Source: RI-153 sp963721725
GTDB taxonomy: Bacteria > Chloroflexota > Anaerolineae > Caldilineales > Caldilineaceae
DNA length: 64,000 nucleotides
Reading direction: 5' to 3'
NCBI GenBank assembly: GCA_963721725.1
Contig: CAVRLX010000026.1
Location: 1 to 64,000, forward strand
This document shows, one piece after another, positions 55,160 through 64,000 of the stretch (its first letter is position 1; the number at the start of each line of letters is the position of its first letter). The notes below the pieces were generated by a model. The model made no database searches. It saw only the letters and a list, made by a program, of their open reading frames with translations, and had not been told where the DNA came from. The position numbers and the translations under genes are program-made.

Positions 55160-55633
55160 TCAGACCAACAGCGCGCGCTCATGGCGCAACAACCATTCCT
55201 TGCGCCAGAGACCGCCGCCATAGCCGATTAGTTTGCCATTGCTGCCGATAATGCGATGACAGGGCAAGATTATAGAGATCGGGTTGCGGCCATTAGCGCC
55301 CCCCACAGCGCGGATGGCGCGTGGATTGTCCAGCGCGCAGGCAATGTCTAGATAGGAGACGGTTTTGCCATAGGGAACCTGGGTTAGCTGCTGCCAAACT
55401 GCGCGCTGAAAGTTTGTCCCAGCAGGGGCCAGAGGAAGATCAAACACTTGGCGTTCCCCGGCAAAATAGGCCGTGATCTGCGCAACGGCCCTTTCAACCA
55501 AGTCACAGCTCACAACACTTTCCTGCTGCGCCTCCACAAAGTAGAGAGACGTAATGGCCTCTTGTGTGCTTTTGATTTCAATCAAACCAATCGGCGAAAG
55601 GGAATAGCCGCAATAAACGACCTCATCCATCAC
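55160..55633 (-). CDS. ogt: Methylated-DNA-protein cysteine methyltransferase (Ogt)
   Basis: 157 residues. The alkyl-accepting Cys is in SIILPCHRIIGSNGKLIGYG. The recognition helix region is VPYGKTVSYLDIACALDNPR and AIRAVGGANGRNPI. It repairs O6-methylguanine by suicide transfer. The start overlaps the 3' end of the phosphatase gene by about 10 bases, so translation is coupled. Confidence 0.93.
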   Translation of the reverse strand: MMDEVVYCGYSLSPIGLIEIKSTQEAITSLYFVEAQQESVVSCDLVERAVAQITAYFAGERQVFDLPLAPAGTNFQRAVWQQLTQVPYGKTVSYLDIACALDNPRAIRAVGGANGRNPISIILPCHRIIGSNGKLIGYGGGLWRKEWLLRHERALLV

Positions 55634-56312
55634 TCACCTCGAAAAAAGCTGCATCCGGCGAGCCAGGGATCAAGCGCGCTGCTTCGCCTGTGAGATGGTC
55701 ACAATAGGCCCAATCGATCAGGGTTGCCTCAAGGGTATCGCCGTGGGCCTCTGCTTCAATTTCCGAAATCGAGCAATTATGATTTTCCTTGCTCTGCATC
55801 GTCGCCAGATCGACGTTGCGGCAAAATTCGCGCACGCTCACCCCAATCACACCCCCGTGTGCCACCACAATGACGCGCCCTTGTGGGTGTGTCTGGGCAA
55901 GCAAGGCCAGCCCCTGTTGTAACCGTGTACGTAACGTTAGGTAGTTTTCCCCGCTGGGGAAGCTCACCTCATGCTGGCCCGCCCGCCACGCGTCCATAAT
56001 CTCGTCATGCAGCCGCCAACTGGCTGGTGTGGGCGGTTCATCTTCCAGCGCCCCTACATTTACCTCTCGGAAATTTTCCATTACAGTCACGGGAAGATCC
56101 ACAGCGGCAGCGATGGTTTCGGCAGTCTCCAGTGCTCGCCGCAGCGGCGACGTATAGATAGCGTCAATTGGCTTGTCCTGGAAGAAGCGGGCAGTCTGAG
56201 CCGCTTGGAGCCGCCCTTTTTCAGTCAACGAATAATCCACTCGGCGATGGGAAAATTCTTTGGTCAGATTGGCATAATTTTCGCCGTGGCGAATAAGGTA
56301 GATTTGGCTCAT
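55623..56312 (-). CDS. Histidine phosphatase family protein
   Basis: 229 residues with the RHG motif IYLIRHGENYANLTKEF, TSPLRRALETAETIAAAVD and the second His in RVIVVAHGGVIGVSVREF. These are the catalytic core of phosphoglycerate-mutase-like phosphatases. The substrate is not clear; short members act on sugar phosphates or alpha-ribazole phosphate. Its start overlaps the PH-domain gene stop (ATGA), and its end overlaps ogt. Confidence 0.88.
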   Translation of the reverse strand: MSQIYLIRHGENYANLTKEFSHRRVDYSLTEKGRLQAAQTARFFQDKPIDAIYTSPLRRALETAETIAAAVDLPVTVMENFREVNVGALEDEPPTPASWRLHDEIMDAWRAGQHEVSFPSGENYLTLRTRLQQGLALLAQTHPQGRVIVVAHGGVIGVSVREFCRNVDLATMQSKENHNCSISEIEAEAHGDTLEATLIDWAYCDHLTGEAARLIPGSPDAAFFEVSDG

Positions 56313-56686
56313 CGTAGGACGTATTCAGCCAGTGCTTTTTGGATATCGTAGATGCTTTTGTCGCTTTTGAAGGTTTTGGACACAGGCACAGCCGTACTTG
56401 AGATCCAGATTTTTAACTCGGATTCCAGATCAAACGTGCCCGCGGTTTCCACAGAAAAATGGGTAACGGAGCGGTAGGGGATGGAGTGATACTCAACCTT
56501 TTTGCCGGTCAACCCCTGTTTGTCCACCAGCACCAGCCGTTTGTTGGTAAACACAAAAAGATCGCGCACCACAGCATAGGCTTTTTCAATGCGCTCGCTG
56601 GATGCCAGGATATTGACGAAATCTCGCTCTAATTTTTGTTGGTCGATCTCGGACGCATTGCCAAGAATCCCACTAAAGAGTCCCAT
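56309..56686 (-). CDS. PH-domain protein (bPH, PF08000 type)
   Basis: 125 residues, start after AAGGAGAGCATCG. The bacterial PH pattern is present: SERIEKAYAVVRDLFVFTNK, RLVLVDKQGLTGKKVEYHSI, PYRSVTHFSVETAGTFDLES and ELKIWISSTAVPVSKTFKSD. Such proteins (YvbH-like) are small, and their ligand is unknown. It is the first gene of an overlapping operon with the phosphatase, ogt and probably dtd. Confidence 0.85.
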   Translation of the reverse strand: MGLFSGILGNASEIDQQKLERDFVNILASSERIEKAYAVVRDLFVFTNKRLVLVDKQGLTGKKVEYHSIPYRSVTHFSVETAGTFDLESELKIWISSTAVPVSKTFKSDKSIYDIQKALAEYVLR

Positions 56687-56768
56687 CGATGCTCTCCTTT
56701 CTATTCCTATGCGGGTAGGCGCCGAAACGCAATGAAACCCGTTGAAAGTGAATGTCCAAATTTCCGTA

Positions 56769-56853
56769 TCTATTCAGGTCCAGGGTGCGACGCACTCGCC
56801 ACACAGCATTACACGCCCGATCTTGTCCTGGCGAGTGCGTCGCACCCTTATTA
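56769..56853 (+). repeat. Hairpin-ended dispersed element, copy 3
   Basis: TATCTATTCAGGTCCAGG precedes arm GTGCGACGCACTCGCC (56785-56800). The other arm is perfect at 56830-56845. Lead bases match copy 2 over 17 positions. The centre ACACAGCATTACACGCCCGA resembles copy 1. It lies upstream of the PH-domain gene. Confidence 0.8.
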
Positions 56854-56896
56854 TACACGCCGGTTGTGACAAATCCATGTCATTAGCCCCAGAAAT

Positions 56897-56930
56897 GCAA
56901 AAACCCCAGCCGAGTGGCTAGGGTTTTTGC
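56897..56930 (-). terminator. Strong terminator ending the 18-codon unit
   Basis: Read on the minus strand, GCAAAAACCCTAGCC, ACTC, then GGCTGGGGTTTTTGC: a 15-bp stem with one wobble, a tetraloop and an internal T5. It lies about 23 bases after the stop of the short ORF. Confidence 0.8.
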
Positions 56931-56937
56931 TGTTTTT

Positions 56938-56989
56938 GGTCTGGTGGCAAACTTAGAGAGTTACCCCTCGAGGAGATGCCACCAGACCC
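56938..56989 (-). promoter_or_regulatory. 12-bp stem enclosing the 3' half of the short ORF
   Basis: GGTCTGGTGGCA (56938-56949) is perfectly complementary to TGCCACCAGACC (56978-56989), with an inner CCTCGAGG. In RNA the stem pairs codons in the second half of the ORF with bases just after its stop. It could act in attenuation or mark a structured small RNA. Confidence 0.55.
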
Positions 56990-57009
56990 ATACTACGATT
57001 ACTATCCAT
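56953..57009 (-). CDS. 18-aa short ORF with perfect Shine-Dalgarno
   Basis: The minus strand has AAAAGGAGGTGATG, a near-full complement of the 16S 3' end, ten bases before an ATG. The ORF reads MDSNRSMGLVASPRGVTL and stops at TAA. A consensus promoter lies upstream and a strong terminator downstream, so promoter, ribosome site, ORF and terminator form one unit of about 230 bases. It has no similarity that I recognise. It could be a small protein, a leader peptide or the coding part of a dual-function small RNA. Confidence 0.55.
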   Translation of the reverse strand: MDSNRSMGLVASPRGVTL

Positions 57010-57118
57010 GTTGGCATCACCTCCTTTTATATAAGATAGCTTTTTAAGGCTGGGTCGCTGTCAAGAGCAGAAGGTATTTATTGGCTTCGAGAACAGCTTC
57101 TGTGACCTAGCTGCGGGC

Positions 57119-57147
57119 AGTATCCCACATTTCGGGAGGCTTGTCAA
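57119..57147 (-). promoter_or_regulatory. Sigma-70 promoter of the short-ORF unit
   Basis: On the minus strand TTGACA, a 17-base spacer and GATACT give a strong promoter about 110 bases before the short ORF. A second TTGACA at 57059-57064 has only a poor -10 at a 20-base distance. Confidence 0.7.
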
Positions 57148-57255
57148 GCCATAAAAAATGCCAAAATTACTTGTTTTTGTACAAATACCTCTCCATACCC
57201 TACGAATCTCTGAGGAACAGTCTTCGCTTTGTGCGCCGGATGGACCTCTGATCGG

Positions 57256-58752
57256 TCACGTGGTTGACGAAGGCGGTCGTTTCTCGCCCAGGTGTTTAAG
57301 TGGGCTAACCTTCTCTTCGGCGGGCTTGAGGACGGGTTTGCCTTCTTCCTCGGCGTCGGGAGTCGATTCCTGCGTGGCAGGACTGCTTTTGCCTGTCTCT
57401 GGTTTACGCAGCAGATCTTCCCAGGGGACGCCACCGCGCAGATGCAGATCGCGCTGTGGAAAGGGGATCTCGATGTCGCGCTTTTTAAACTCGCGCCAGA
57501 TCATAAAGTGCAGATCGCTGCGTACCTGCATCATGGTGGAAATGTCTTCAATCCAGACAATCAGCTCAAAGTCGATGCTGGAATCGCCATAGCCTGTAAA
57601 GGCCACAATCGGATCAGGATCATCCAAGACCATGCCGTGCCGATTGGCGGCGGCCAACAGTGCCTCGCGCACCTCTTGTGGATCATCATGATAGCTGGCT
57701 CCCGCCTGGATGCGGATGCGCACACGGCGGTTGGTGTGGGTGTACGTAGTGACCGACGAGGTGAGCAGGCTCTGGTTGGGCACAATCATCTCGATGTTAT
57801 CGAAAGTGCGCACCGTGGTGGAGCGGATGCGCAACTTCTCGACAATGCCCATTTTACCCTCCACTTCCACAATGTCGCCGGGGCGAATGGACTGCTCGAA
57901 GAGGAGCAAAATACCGCTGACAAAGTTCGCCACCAATTCTTGCAGGCCAAAGCCGATGCCTACGGAAAGCCCGGCCCCGATAATCGCCAGGCTGGAGAGG
58001 TCAATGCCTAGTGAGCCAAGCGTAGCCAGGATACCGGCGCTCAGCACAATGTAGCGGCTCACCGTGCGCACCGAGTTATTGATGCCGGGATCGGTGCCAA
58101 AACGGGGCAGAATGAGATCGGTCAGCGCGCTCTGTACGATCCACGAAAGCAGGATAAAGCCATAGAAGACAATGGCCGCGGCAAAGAACGCCCCCAAGGT
58201 AATTGGGTTTTCGGAAAAGGTGAAAAGGCGCAGCGCGGCCAGATCGACAATGCCGCTGAGCAGCCGTGAGATCGTAAAAACCAACAACAAGATAAAGAGC
58301 GGTAACAACAGCCGTTGTTGATAAAGATGGGCTGTGCGCTCGCTTTGCAGCGCATAGAGTACGGTCACCACCAGCCGATAGACGAGCAGCAGCCAGAAAA
58401 AGATCAACCCCTGGCGCAAGAGTCCCGTCTGCCAACCATGTTGGTCGAAGATCAGAATGGCGATTTGGCCCAGGGCAATGGCAACAATGGGTGAGAAGGT
58501 ATGTTCCACGGCGCGCAGCCAACGCCGTAACATGCGGTTGAGCGGACTGCGCTGGTTCACACGCCCATCGCTTTCATCTTGAATCGAGAAAAAGCGACGA
58601 CGCAGCGCCGTCAGTTGTGATGAGGCGAGTTCGGCCACCAACGCCAGCATGGCAAAGACCAGCAGTTGGCGCTGTACTACAGGGCGGTTGAGTACCAAGA
58701 GGATAATCTCAAACTGGTCGGCGAGACGCTCGAAGAAGGCACTTGTTATCAT
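57256..58752 (-). CDS. MscS-family mechanosensitive channel
   Basis: 498 residues. Four or more TM helices precede the pore helix and beta domain typical of MscS: SLAIIGAGLSVGIGFGLQEL, VANFVSGILLLFEQSIRPGD, IVEVEGKMGIVEKLRIRSTT and VPNQSLLTSSVTTYTHTN. The C-terminal alpha/beta part is complete, and a hydrophilic acidic tail of about 55 residues follows. The ATG lies three bases after the stop of the solute-binding gene, so the two are translationally linked, an unusual partnership for MscS. Confidence 0.9.
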   Translation of the reverse strand: MITSAFFERLADQFEIILLVLNRPVVQRQLLVFAMLALVAELASSQLTALRRRFFSIQDESDGRVNQRSPLNRMLRRWLRAVEHTFSPIVAIALGQIAILIFDQHGWQTGLLRQGLIFFWLLLVYRLVVTVLYALQSERTAHLYQQRLLLPLFILLLVFTISRLLSGIVDLAALRLFTFSENPITLGAFFAAAIVFYGFILLSWIVQSALTDLILPRFGTDPGINNSVRTVSRYIVLSAGILATLGSLGIDLSSLAIIGAGLSVGIGFGLQELVANFVSGILLLFEQSIRPGDIVEVEGKMGIVEKLRIRSTTVRTFDNIEMIVPNQSLLTSSVTTYTHTNRRVRIRIQAGASYHDDPQEVREALLAAANRHGMVLDDPDPIVAFTGYGDSSIDFELIVWIEDISTMMQVRSDLHFMIWREFKKRDIEIPFPQRDLHLRGGVPWEDLLRKPETGKSSPATQESTPDAEEEGKPVLKPAEEKVSPLKHLGEKRPPSSTT

Positions 58753-58755
58753 GGC

Positions 58756-61700
58756 TTATTGCCCTCCTGTGGCGGCGCTGACTTGGGCTGCCGCTTCTTC
58801 AGGCGTCAGTCGCCCTTCGACTAGGTCAGCCGTAACACGAGTCACCGTTTCTAGAAACGCTATACCCTGTGGCGATGGATAGGGAATGGCGGTGGCGGCT
58901 TGGGCCACAAAGCGGGCAATGTCGGGGAAGCGCGCAGTGTCGACGAGGCGATTAGCGGGAACCTGCTGGGCGCGCTCTACCAGCAATGTCTGGGCTTCGA
59001 CGCCGGTCAAATAGAGCGCAAACGAGAGCGCCGCTTGTTGCCCGTCCCCCTCGCTGCCGCTTGCAAAGGAAGCCGCAGGAAAATAGATCGCCCGGCTGTA
59101 GAGCAGAGGCGTGGCCGCCCCACCGGGGCCAGCCGGCAACGGCACAACATCCAGCACATCGCTGCCCAATTCCGCTTGCAGTATCGGCAACAGGGCTGGC
59201 CCACCGCTGTAATAGCCCAGCCGCCCGCTGGTGAAGAGGGCCAGGGCGCGTTCATCGTCGCCGCCCAGCAGCACACCGGCGGTATTTTGGGCACGCAACA
59301 GCCAGCGGAACCACTCAACGAGCGCGCTCTCTGACGGCCAAGGCGACGGCGGCGTGGTTCCCTCCACCGCCGCTTGCACCGGCGGCGCGCTGGCAAATGC
59401 GCCGATACCCCACAGCGACGGGCGATCTTCGGTGAGCAGGGCCACGCGCCGCCCGATCTGCGCTTCATTAAGCAGTTCATCCAGCGTGGTGGCGGGTGTG
59501 GTCACACGGTTACGATTAATATAAAGGGCGGTTGTCTCTACGCTAATGGGGAGAGCCTGGGCTTGTCCGTCAGCGCTGACACTGGCAACCGCGCTGGGCA
59601 AGAGTCGCCGCAGCGCTGCGGCGTCCACCAGCGTGGCTGCGGGCACAATGGCTGCATCCGCCATGAGATCGGGTAGCCAGCGCCCTGGCCCCAGCAGCAG
59701 CGTGGCGCTGCTTTCGTCACTCTCTGCCAGGGCAGCGCGTAGGCTTGCTTCGTCTTCAAAGGCGCGCAATCCAACGCTAATTTCGGGGCAGATGGCATTG
59801 AACTGATCGGCCGCGCTTTGTAGCGCATCGGTCACTGGCTCTGTCAATCCGGTCAGCCAGAGTTGCACCGCACCGCGCCCGGCACAGCGAATCGAATCCG
59901 GCTCGAAAGCCGAGATGCCATTGGCCTGATTGATCAACTCCACCACTTCGGCGGCGGCTTCGGACGGCGTAAGTACGCCACTTTGCACCCACACATAGGC
60001 ATCGCCGCCCAGCTCCAAAATCGTCGCCATCTCTGGGCGCAACGGATAGGGAATGGCTGTGGTCAACTGCTCTACAAAGGGGGCAAGCAGCCGGTTATCG
60101 GTGACATCCACATTGGCATTGGCGGGGATGGCTGGGTACGTTTCCAGCATGGCGCGCTGGGTTTCGGCGCTGGTCACATAGCGCATAAAGTCTATGACGG
60201 GCGCAATTTTCGCCTCATCTTGGGTCGTAACCGAAAAGCCATCCACCGAGACCAGTGGCGTGCTTTCGCCTTCGGGGCCGCTGGGCAGGGTGGCAATGCC
60301 AATGCTCTCTTCGCCCAGAGCTTGGATAAATTGGGCAGCCAGCGCGGGCGTCGCCACTCGATAGCTAACCTCGCCGTTGATAAAGCGCTCGTCAGCGGCG
60401 GCGGCGCTTTCGCTCAGACGCACGGCGTCGAGCAACTCGGCTTGTTGCAGCCAGCCCAGCCATCCGGCAAAGGCAGTTTGATCGACGCCGACCTGATTGG
60501 CGTCGTCTATCAACTGCCCGCCAAAGGCCCCAATTCCCCAAAAAAGATCGGCAAAATCCAGCGAAAGGGTCAGTCGATCCCCCATTTCGGCCTGGACAAG
60601 CAGATCAGCCAGCGGCAGCGCCGGCGTCTCAATATCGTTGCGGTTGTAGACCAGGGCCACTGTGCGCAAAAAGATCGGCAGCCCATAGAGCCGTTCGTTG
60701 GTGCGGAAGGCGTTTAAGGCCACGGGACGATAGCGTTGTAACAGTTCCGGCTCGACAAGGGGGCCAATGGAGTGTACCCAGTTGTTTTCGATGAGGGGCA
60801 AAATTCTCTGGTGGGGGACAAGCAGCAGATCAGGCCGATCTGTGGCACTGCCATTGCTAAAGCGGCTGATCAGTTCGGAGGCGGCGACAAACTGCGCGTT
60901 TACATAAATATTGGGGCGATCGCGCTTGAAGGTTTCAACGGCGGCTGCCAGCGCTGCGGCGGCATTGCCCTCCCAACTGTGCCAGAGCGTGAAATCACCC
61001 ACGCTTTCACAGCCATAGCCATTTGCCAGATTTACGGGGAAGCCAATGGCCTCGTTGATATTTGTGGTCGCTTCTTGGGCGGCATCGGCGGGGGTCAGCA
61101 GCCCTTCCAGCACACGCGTATAGGCTTCGTTGCCCAGGCGCAGAATCGTGTCTGCGGTGCTGCCATTGGGATAGGCCACCGCCGAGCGGGCCTGGGTGGC
61201 AAAGGCTGCCACCACCGGGCTAAGGCACGGGTTGATCTGACACGCGTGTTGGCGGGGATGCGTGCCGTCTGGCGCATGAGCGTGGTCTGCTGTTCGGCAT
61301 TGGTCAAAAAGCGCGCCAGATCCAGCGCCAGGTCGATCTGCTGTTTGGACGAAGCACGGCTGAAAAAGAGCGTCTCGACCCGCAAGAAAGGGCCAGGCGT
61401 GCCCGTGGGGCCAGCGGGCAGCGGCAAAACGCCAAAGGCATCGGCCTCCATCGTCGTCTGCAACGTTTCCCGCGCCTGCGAGCTATCCACGAGATAGCCC
61501 AGCCGCCCCTCGGCGAAGAGCAAGCGCAGGGCATTTTGATCATTGCTCAGGATGAAGGCGGGCACGTCCTGGGCGCTTTTGAGCCAGTTGAGCCAGTTGG
61601 CAAAGCCACCCTGATCGAGGATGACGCGGCCTTCTTCATCAAAGAGACGTCCGCCAAAAGCACGGATGCCCCAAAACGCGTTGTCAAACGCCGTGTTCAT

Positions 61701-62246
61701 GCCGATCTCGGTGCCAGTCTGGGCCTGGGCCATCAGTTCATCCAGCGAGGTGGCGGGCTGGGTCACCAAGGTCTTGTTGTAATAAAGGCCCAGCGTATGG
61801 ACCGCCACCGGCACGCCATAGAGCTTTTGATCATAGCGCAGCGTTTCCAACGCAGCAGGCAGATAGCGCTCGCGCAGGGTCTCGTCCAACCCGCTATCAA
61901 TAGACGTAATCAGGTTGGTATCAATCAGCGGGCGCATCCATTCGCTGGGGCCGAGAAAAAGATCGGGGCCAAAGCCGATCGCGGCAGCTTCTTCAAAGCG
62001 TTCAAGCAACAGGGCGTTCTCGACACGGCTGAGGATAATGTTGGTGTTGGGATGGAGATCGGCATATTTGTGCATGATCTCCTGGAGCACGGCGGCTTCG
62101 CCTTCGTCCCAGCCGTGCCAGACCAGGATTGTGCCTGTGGGCTGGGCCGGGGAGGCGGATAGTTCCCAATAGGCTGTGCGCACTGTGAGCAACAGGGCAG
62201 CCAACACAAAGAATGTCAGCGTTAACATTTTAATTCGATGAATCAT
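58756..62246 (-). CDS. Triple solute-binding-domain protein (one frameshift)
   Basis: After an N-terminal signal anchor (LTLTFFVLAALLLTVRTAYW) come three sugar-type solute-binding domains in a row. Domain 1 starts GTILVWHGWDEGEAAVLQEI. Domain 2 starts SVGDFTLWHSWEGNAAAALA (near 61015). Domain 3 starts GAVQLWLTGLTEPVTDALQS (near 59890). Each repeats the same blocks: VALVYNRNDI or its like, FWGI(R/G)AFGG, LPLPAGPTGTPGPF-like, and a tail LTPADAAQEATT / LTPSEAAAEVVE / LTPEEAAAQVSA. Near 61230 one base shifts the frame between NTRVR and INPCLSPVVAAF. Corrected length is about 1,160 residues. No ABC permease is nearby; MscS follows. Sugar sensing or scaffold roles are open. Confidence 0.85.
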
Positions 62247-62280
62247 AAGATTGTCATGTTGGTGTTTAGTAAAAAATGGT

Positions 62281-62369
62281 AACTATCCAGGTGCGACGCA
62301 CTCGCTAGGAGTAGAACGGTTGTGAAACGCCTGTTTGGCGAGTGCGTCGCACTTTAGACCTGAATAGTT
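62281..62369 (-). repeat. Hairpin-ended dispersed element, copy 4 (inverted orientation)
   Basis: Arms GTGCGACGCACTCGCT (62291-62306) and GGCGAGTGCGTCGCAC (62337-62352) pair with one mismatch. Read in reverse, the centre AAACAGGCGTTTCACAACCG matches copy 2. Outer bases AACTATCCAGG and GACCTGAATAGTT match the outer repeats of copies 2 and 3. Confidence 0.8.
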
Positions 62370-62397
62370 GCAAAAAATGTAACAAAACTTGTACAAT
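62368..62397 (+). promoter_or_regulatory. Candidate promoter partly formed by repeat copy 4
   Basis: TTGCAA, an 18-base spacer and TACAAT lie 90 bases before the hydroxylase operon. The first bases of the -35 are the last bases of the dispersed repeat. Confidence 0.4.
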
Positions 62398-62486
62398 TCT
62401 GTGGTAAACTAGATGAGTATGAACCGAGCATACCGCAAACTTAGACAAACAACCAAATTTAGTTTTGAGTCATAAGGGAGGAAGGG

Positions 62487-62960
62487 ATGCAGTTACGCAT
62501 AAATGGCGCAGCCTTCGAGGTGAGTGACGAGCCAGGGCAGCTTTTGTTGTGGACGTTGCGCGATGAACTGGGCATGACGGGAACCCGCTTTGGCTGTGGC
62601 GCGGGGATCTGTGGGGCGTGTACGGTGCATGTGGATGGCGTCGCCACCCGTTCGTGCATCACGCCGCTGGCCGCCGTAGCCGCCAAAGAGATCCGCACGA
62701 TTGAGGGGCTGGCCGATGGCGAAACGCTGCATCCTGTGCAGCAGGCCTTTATCGATCAACAGGTTCCCCAGTGTGGCTGGTGTATGAGCGGGCAGATCAT
62801 GACGGCGGCGGCTTTTCTGGCACAGACGCCCACCCCGGCAGACGATGAGATCGAAGAGGCAATGGGCAACAACTACTGCCGCTGTGGCTGCTATGTGCGT
62901 ATCCGCGCCGCAGTTCATCAGGCAGCAACCGCACCGCGCACAGCCGTTGTGCAACGATAA
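62487..62960 (+). CDS. (2Fe-2S) subunit of a molybdenum hydroxylase (IorA/CoxS type)
   Basis: 157 residues. The plant-type ferredoxin cluster is GCGAGICGACTVHVDG with later Cys in TRSCITP. The second cluster domain has QCGWCMSGQIMTAAAF and NNYCRCGCYVRIRAAV. Length and pattern match the isoquinoline 1-oxidoreductase / aldehyde oxidase small subunit. It passes electrons from the molybdenum centre. The start follows GGGAGGAAGGG. The large subunit gene follows 15 bases later. Confidence 0.92.
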   Translation: MQLRINGAAFEVSDEPGQLLLWTLRDELGMTGTRFGCGAGICGACTVHVDGVATRSCITPLAAVAAKEIRTIEGLADGETLHPVQQAFIDQQVPQCGWCMSGQIMTAAAFLAQTPTPADDEIEEAMGNNYCRCGCYVRIRAAVHQAATAPRTAVVQR

Positions 62961-62975
62961 AGGCGAGTGAATTCT

Positions 62976-64000
62976 ATGCAACAAGAGACAACCTCACAGA
63001 CAGAACCACTTTCACAGACAGCATCGAAGCGGCGCTGGCGTCCCACACGGCGCGGATTTTTAATCGGCACTGGCATTGCCGGCGCGGCCATTGCCATCGG
63101 CATTCCGTTGGGGCTGCCCCCCTGCGTTTGCAGATTGCGCGCATGTTGGAGAGCGGCGGCGGTCCTCCGGCATCGTTCAGCCAGGACCCCCAGGTCTGGT
63201 TCGAGATCACGGCGGATAACCGCGTGCGGCTCTTCCTGAGCAAAGTCGAAATGGGGCAGGGCATCCACACGGCGCTGGCCCAGATCGGCGCGGAAGAGTT
63301 GGGCGTGGCCTGGGAACAGATCGACGTCGTCCAGGGCAGCACCCACACCGGACCCGCTGATGCGGGGGGAACCGGGGCCAGCAACTCGGTGAGTTCTGTG
63401 TACGAGCCGCTGCGTACCGTTGCGGCCACTTTACGCGAACTCCTCCGCGAAGAAGCGGCGTTGGCGCTAAATCAGTCCGTCGCAAGCCTTGCTGTCCGCG
63501 AGGGCATCTTCAGCGGCGGGGGCAAGCAGATCAGCTATGGGGAGATCGTCGCCCATCGCCAAGCGCGCGGCGGCGGGGAATGGACGCTGCCCGAAGACGC
63601 GCCCGCGTTGAAAGCTGTGGCGGATTTCGAGGTCATCGGCCAGTCCAAGCCGCGCCTGGACATCCCCGCCAAGGTTACCGGTGCGGCGGTCTATGGCTAC
63701 GATGCACGCGCGGAGGGGATGCTCTACGGGGCCGTTTTGCGCCCGCCCACGATTGGCGCGCGAATTACAAGAAGTGACCGCCGGTGACGCTGCTAGTGTC
63801 TCCGGTGTGGTGGATGTGGTGATCACCGACAAGATCGCCGGCGTGGTTGCCACCTCGCGCGCGGCGGCACGATCCGCTGTGGCAAAGCTCGCCGCCACCT
63901 GGGAGAGTGGCAAGCCGTGGCAACAGGCCGAGATCGAAGCGATGGTTACCGTGGGCAAGGGAACCGGGGTCACCATTCAGCGCGAGGGCAACGCTGCCAA
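62976..64000 (+). CDS. Molybdopterin-binding large subunit (IorB type), 5' part, two frameshifts
   Basis: A Tat signal (RRWRPTRRGFLIGTGIAGAA) marks export of the folded enzyme. The MoCo-binding region begins VWFEITADNRVRLFLSKVEM, GQGIHTALAQIGAEELGVAW and GPADAGGTGASNSVSSVYEP, as in IorB-type enzymes. Frame changes lie near 63122 (C-run, before LRLQIARMLESGG) and near 63770 (GCGCGCGAATTAC, before LQEVTAGDAASVSGVVDVVI). The gene runs off the window. The substrate of the family ranges over N-heterocycles and aldehydes. Confidence 0.85.

Noticed and set aside
57059..57064. Second TTGACA close to the short ORF as its main promoter
   Set aside because: The only -10-like hexamer is at a 20-base distance; the upstream promoter at 57119-57147 has better spacing.

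Overview
This 64 kb window looks like chromosomal DNA of a Chloroflexota (Anaerolineae/Caldilineae-type) bacterium. Evidence: several exported SH3/LysM proteins with long Thr/Pro linkers, high GC, frequent GTG/TTG starts on good Shine-Dalgarno sites, an EF-G-like second elongation factor, a U32/RlhA-type protein, and many short dispersed word-like repeats. The assignment comes from gene style, not from a marker gene.

Layout. 1-8.4 kb is a decayed accessory region. A CHAT-STAND-TPR gene on the minus strand is split by an IS1634-type element, and a second IS sits inside the first. A TumE-type toxin/antitoxin pair follows. Both IS transposases, the CHAT gene and both TA genes carry frameshifts. 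8.4-25.5 kb is mostly housekeeping: recJ, a DEDD nuclease, an SCP2 protein, Fe-alcohol dehydrogenase, polX, tRNA-Lys(CUU), a radical SAM selenoprotein, pncB, mgtC, miaB, a CaCA exchanger and a DEAD-box helicase. 25.5-42 kb holds exported SH3/LysM proteins, a LarA-family protein, a LysE exporter, an alpha-oxoamine synthase operon, surface-polysaccharide genes (rmlD-like, GT2, NeuD-like) and an RlhA-like U32 protein. 42-54 kb holds serA-argS, polA, a processive GT2, two histidine phosphotransfer proteins and an EF-G-like GTPase. 54-64 kb holds dtd, ogt, a phosphatase/PH operon, a mini transcription unit with an 18-codon ORF, MscS coupled to a three-fold solute-binding protein, and the start of a Tat-exported molybdenum hydroxylase operon.

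Main observations. (1) The radical SAM gene reads through an in-frame UGA as Cys-Sec-Ala-Glu-Pro, followed by a bSECIS-like hairpin. (2) One polypeptide carries three tandem solute-binding domains and is coupled to MscS. (3) A four-copy hairpin-ended (MITE-like) repeat occurs at 12.6, 33.2, 56.8 and 62.3 kb. (4) Removing the nested IS restores the TPR reading frame exactly, with a 6-bp target duplication. (5) Word-like repeats sit in frame inside three enzymes. (6) Single-base frameshifts also hit normally conserved genes, so part of the apparent gene damage may be sequence error; the excess before 8.4 kb is probably real decay.
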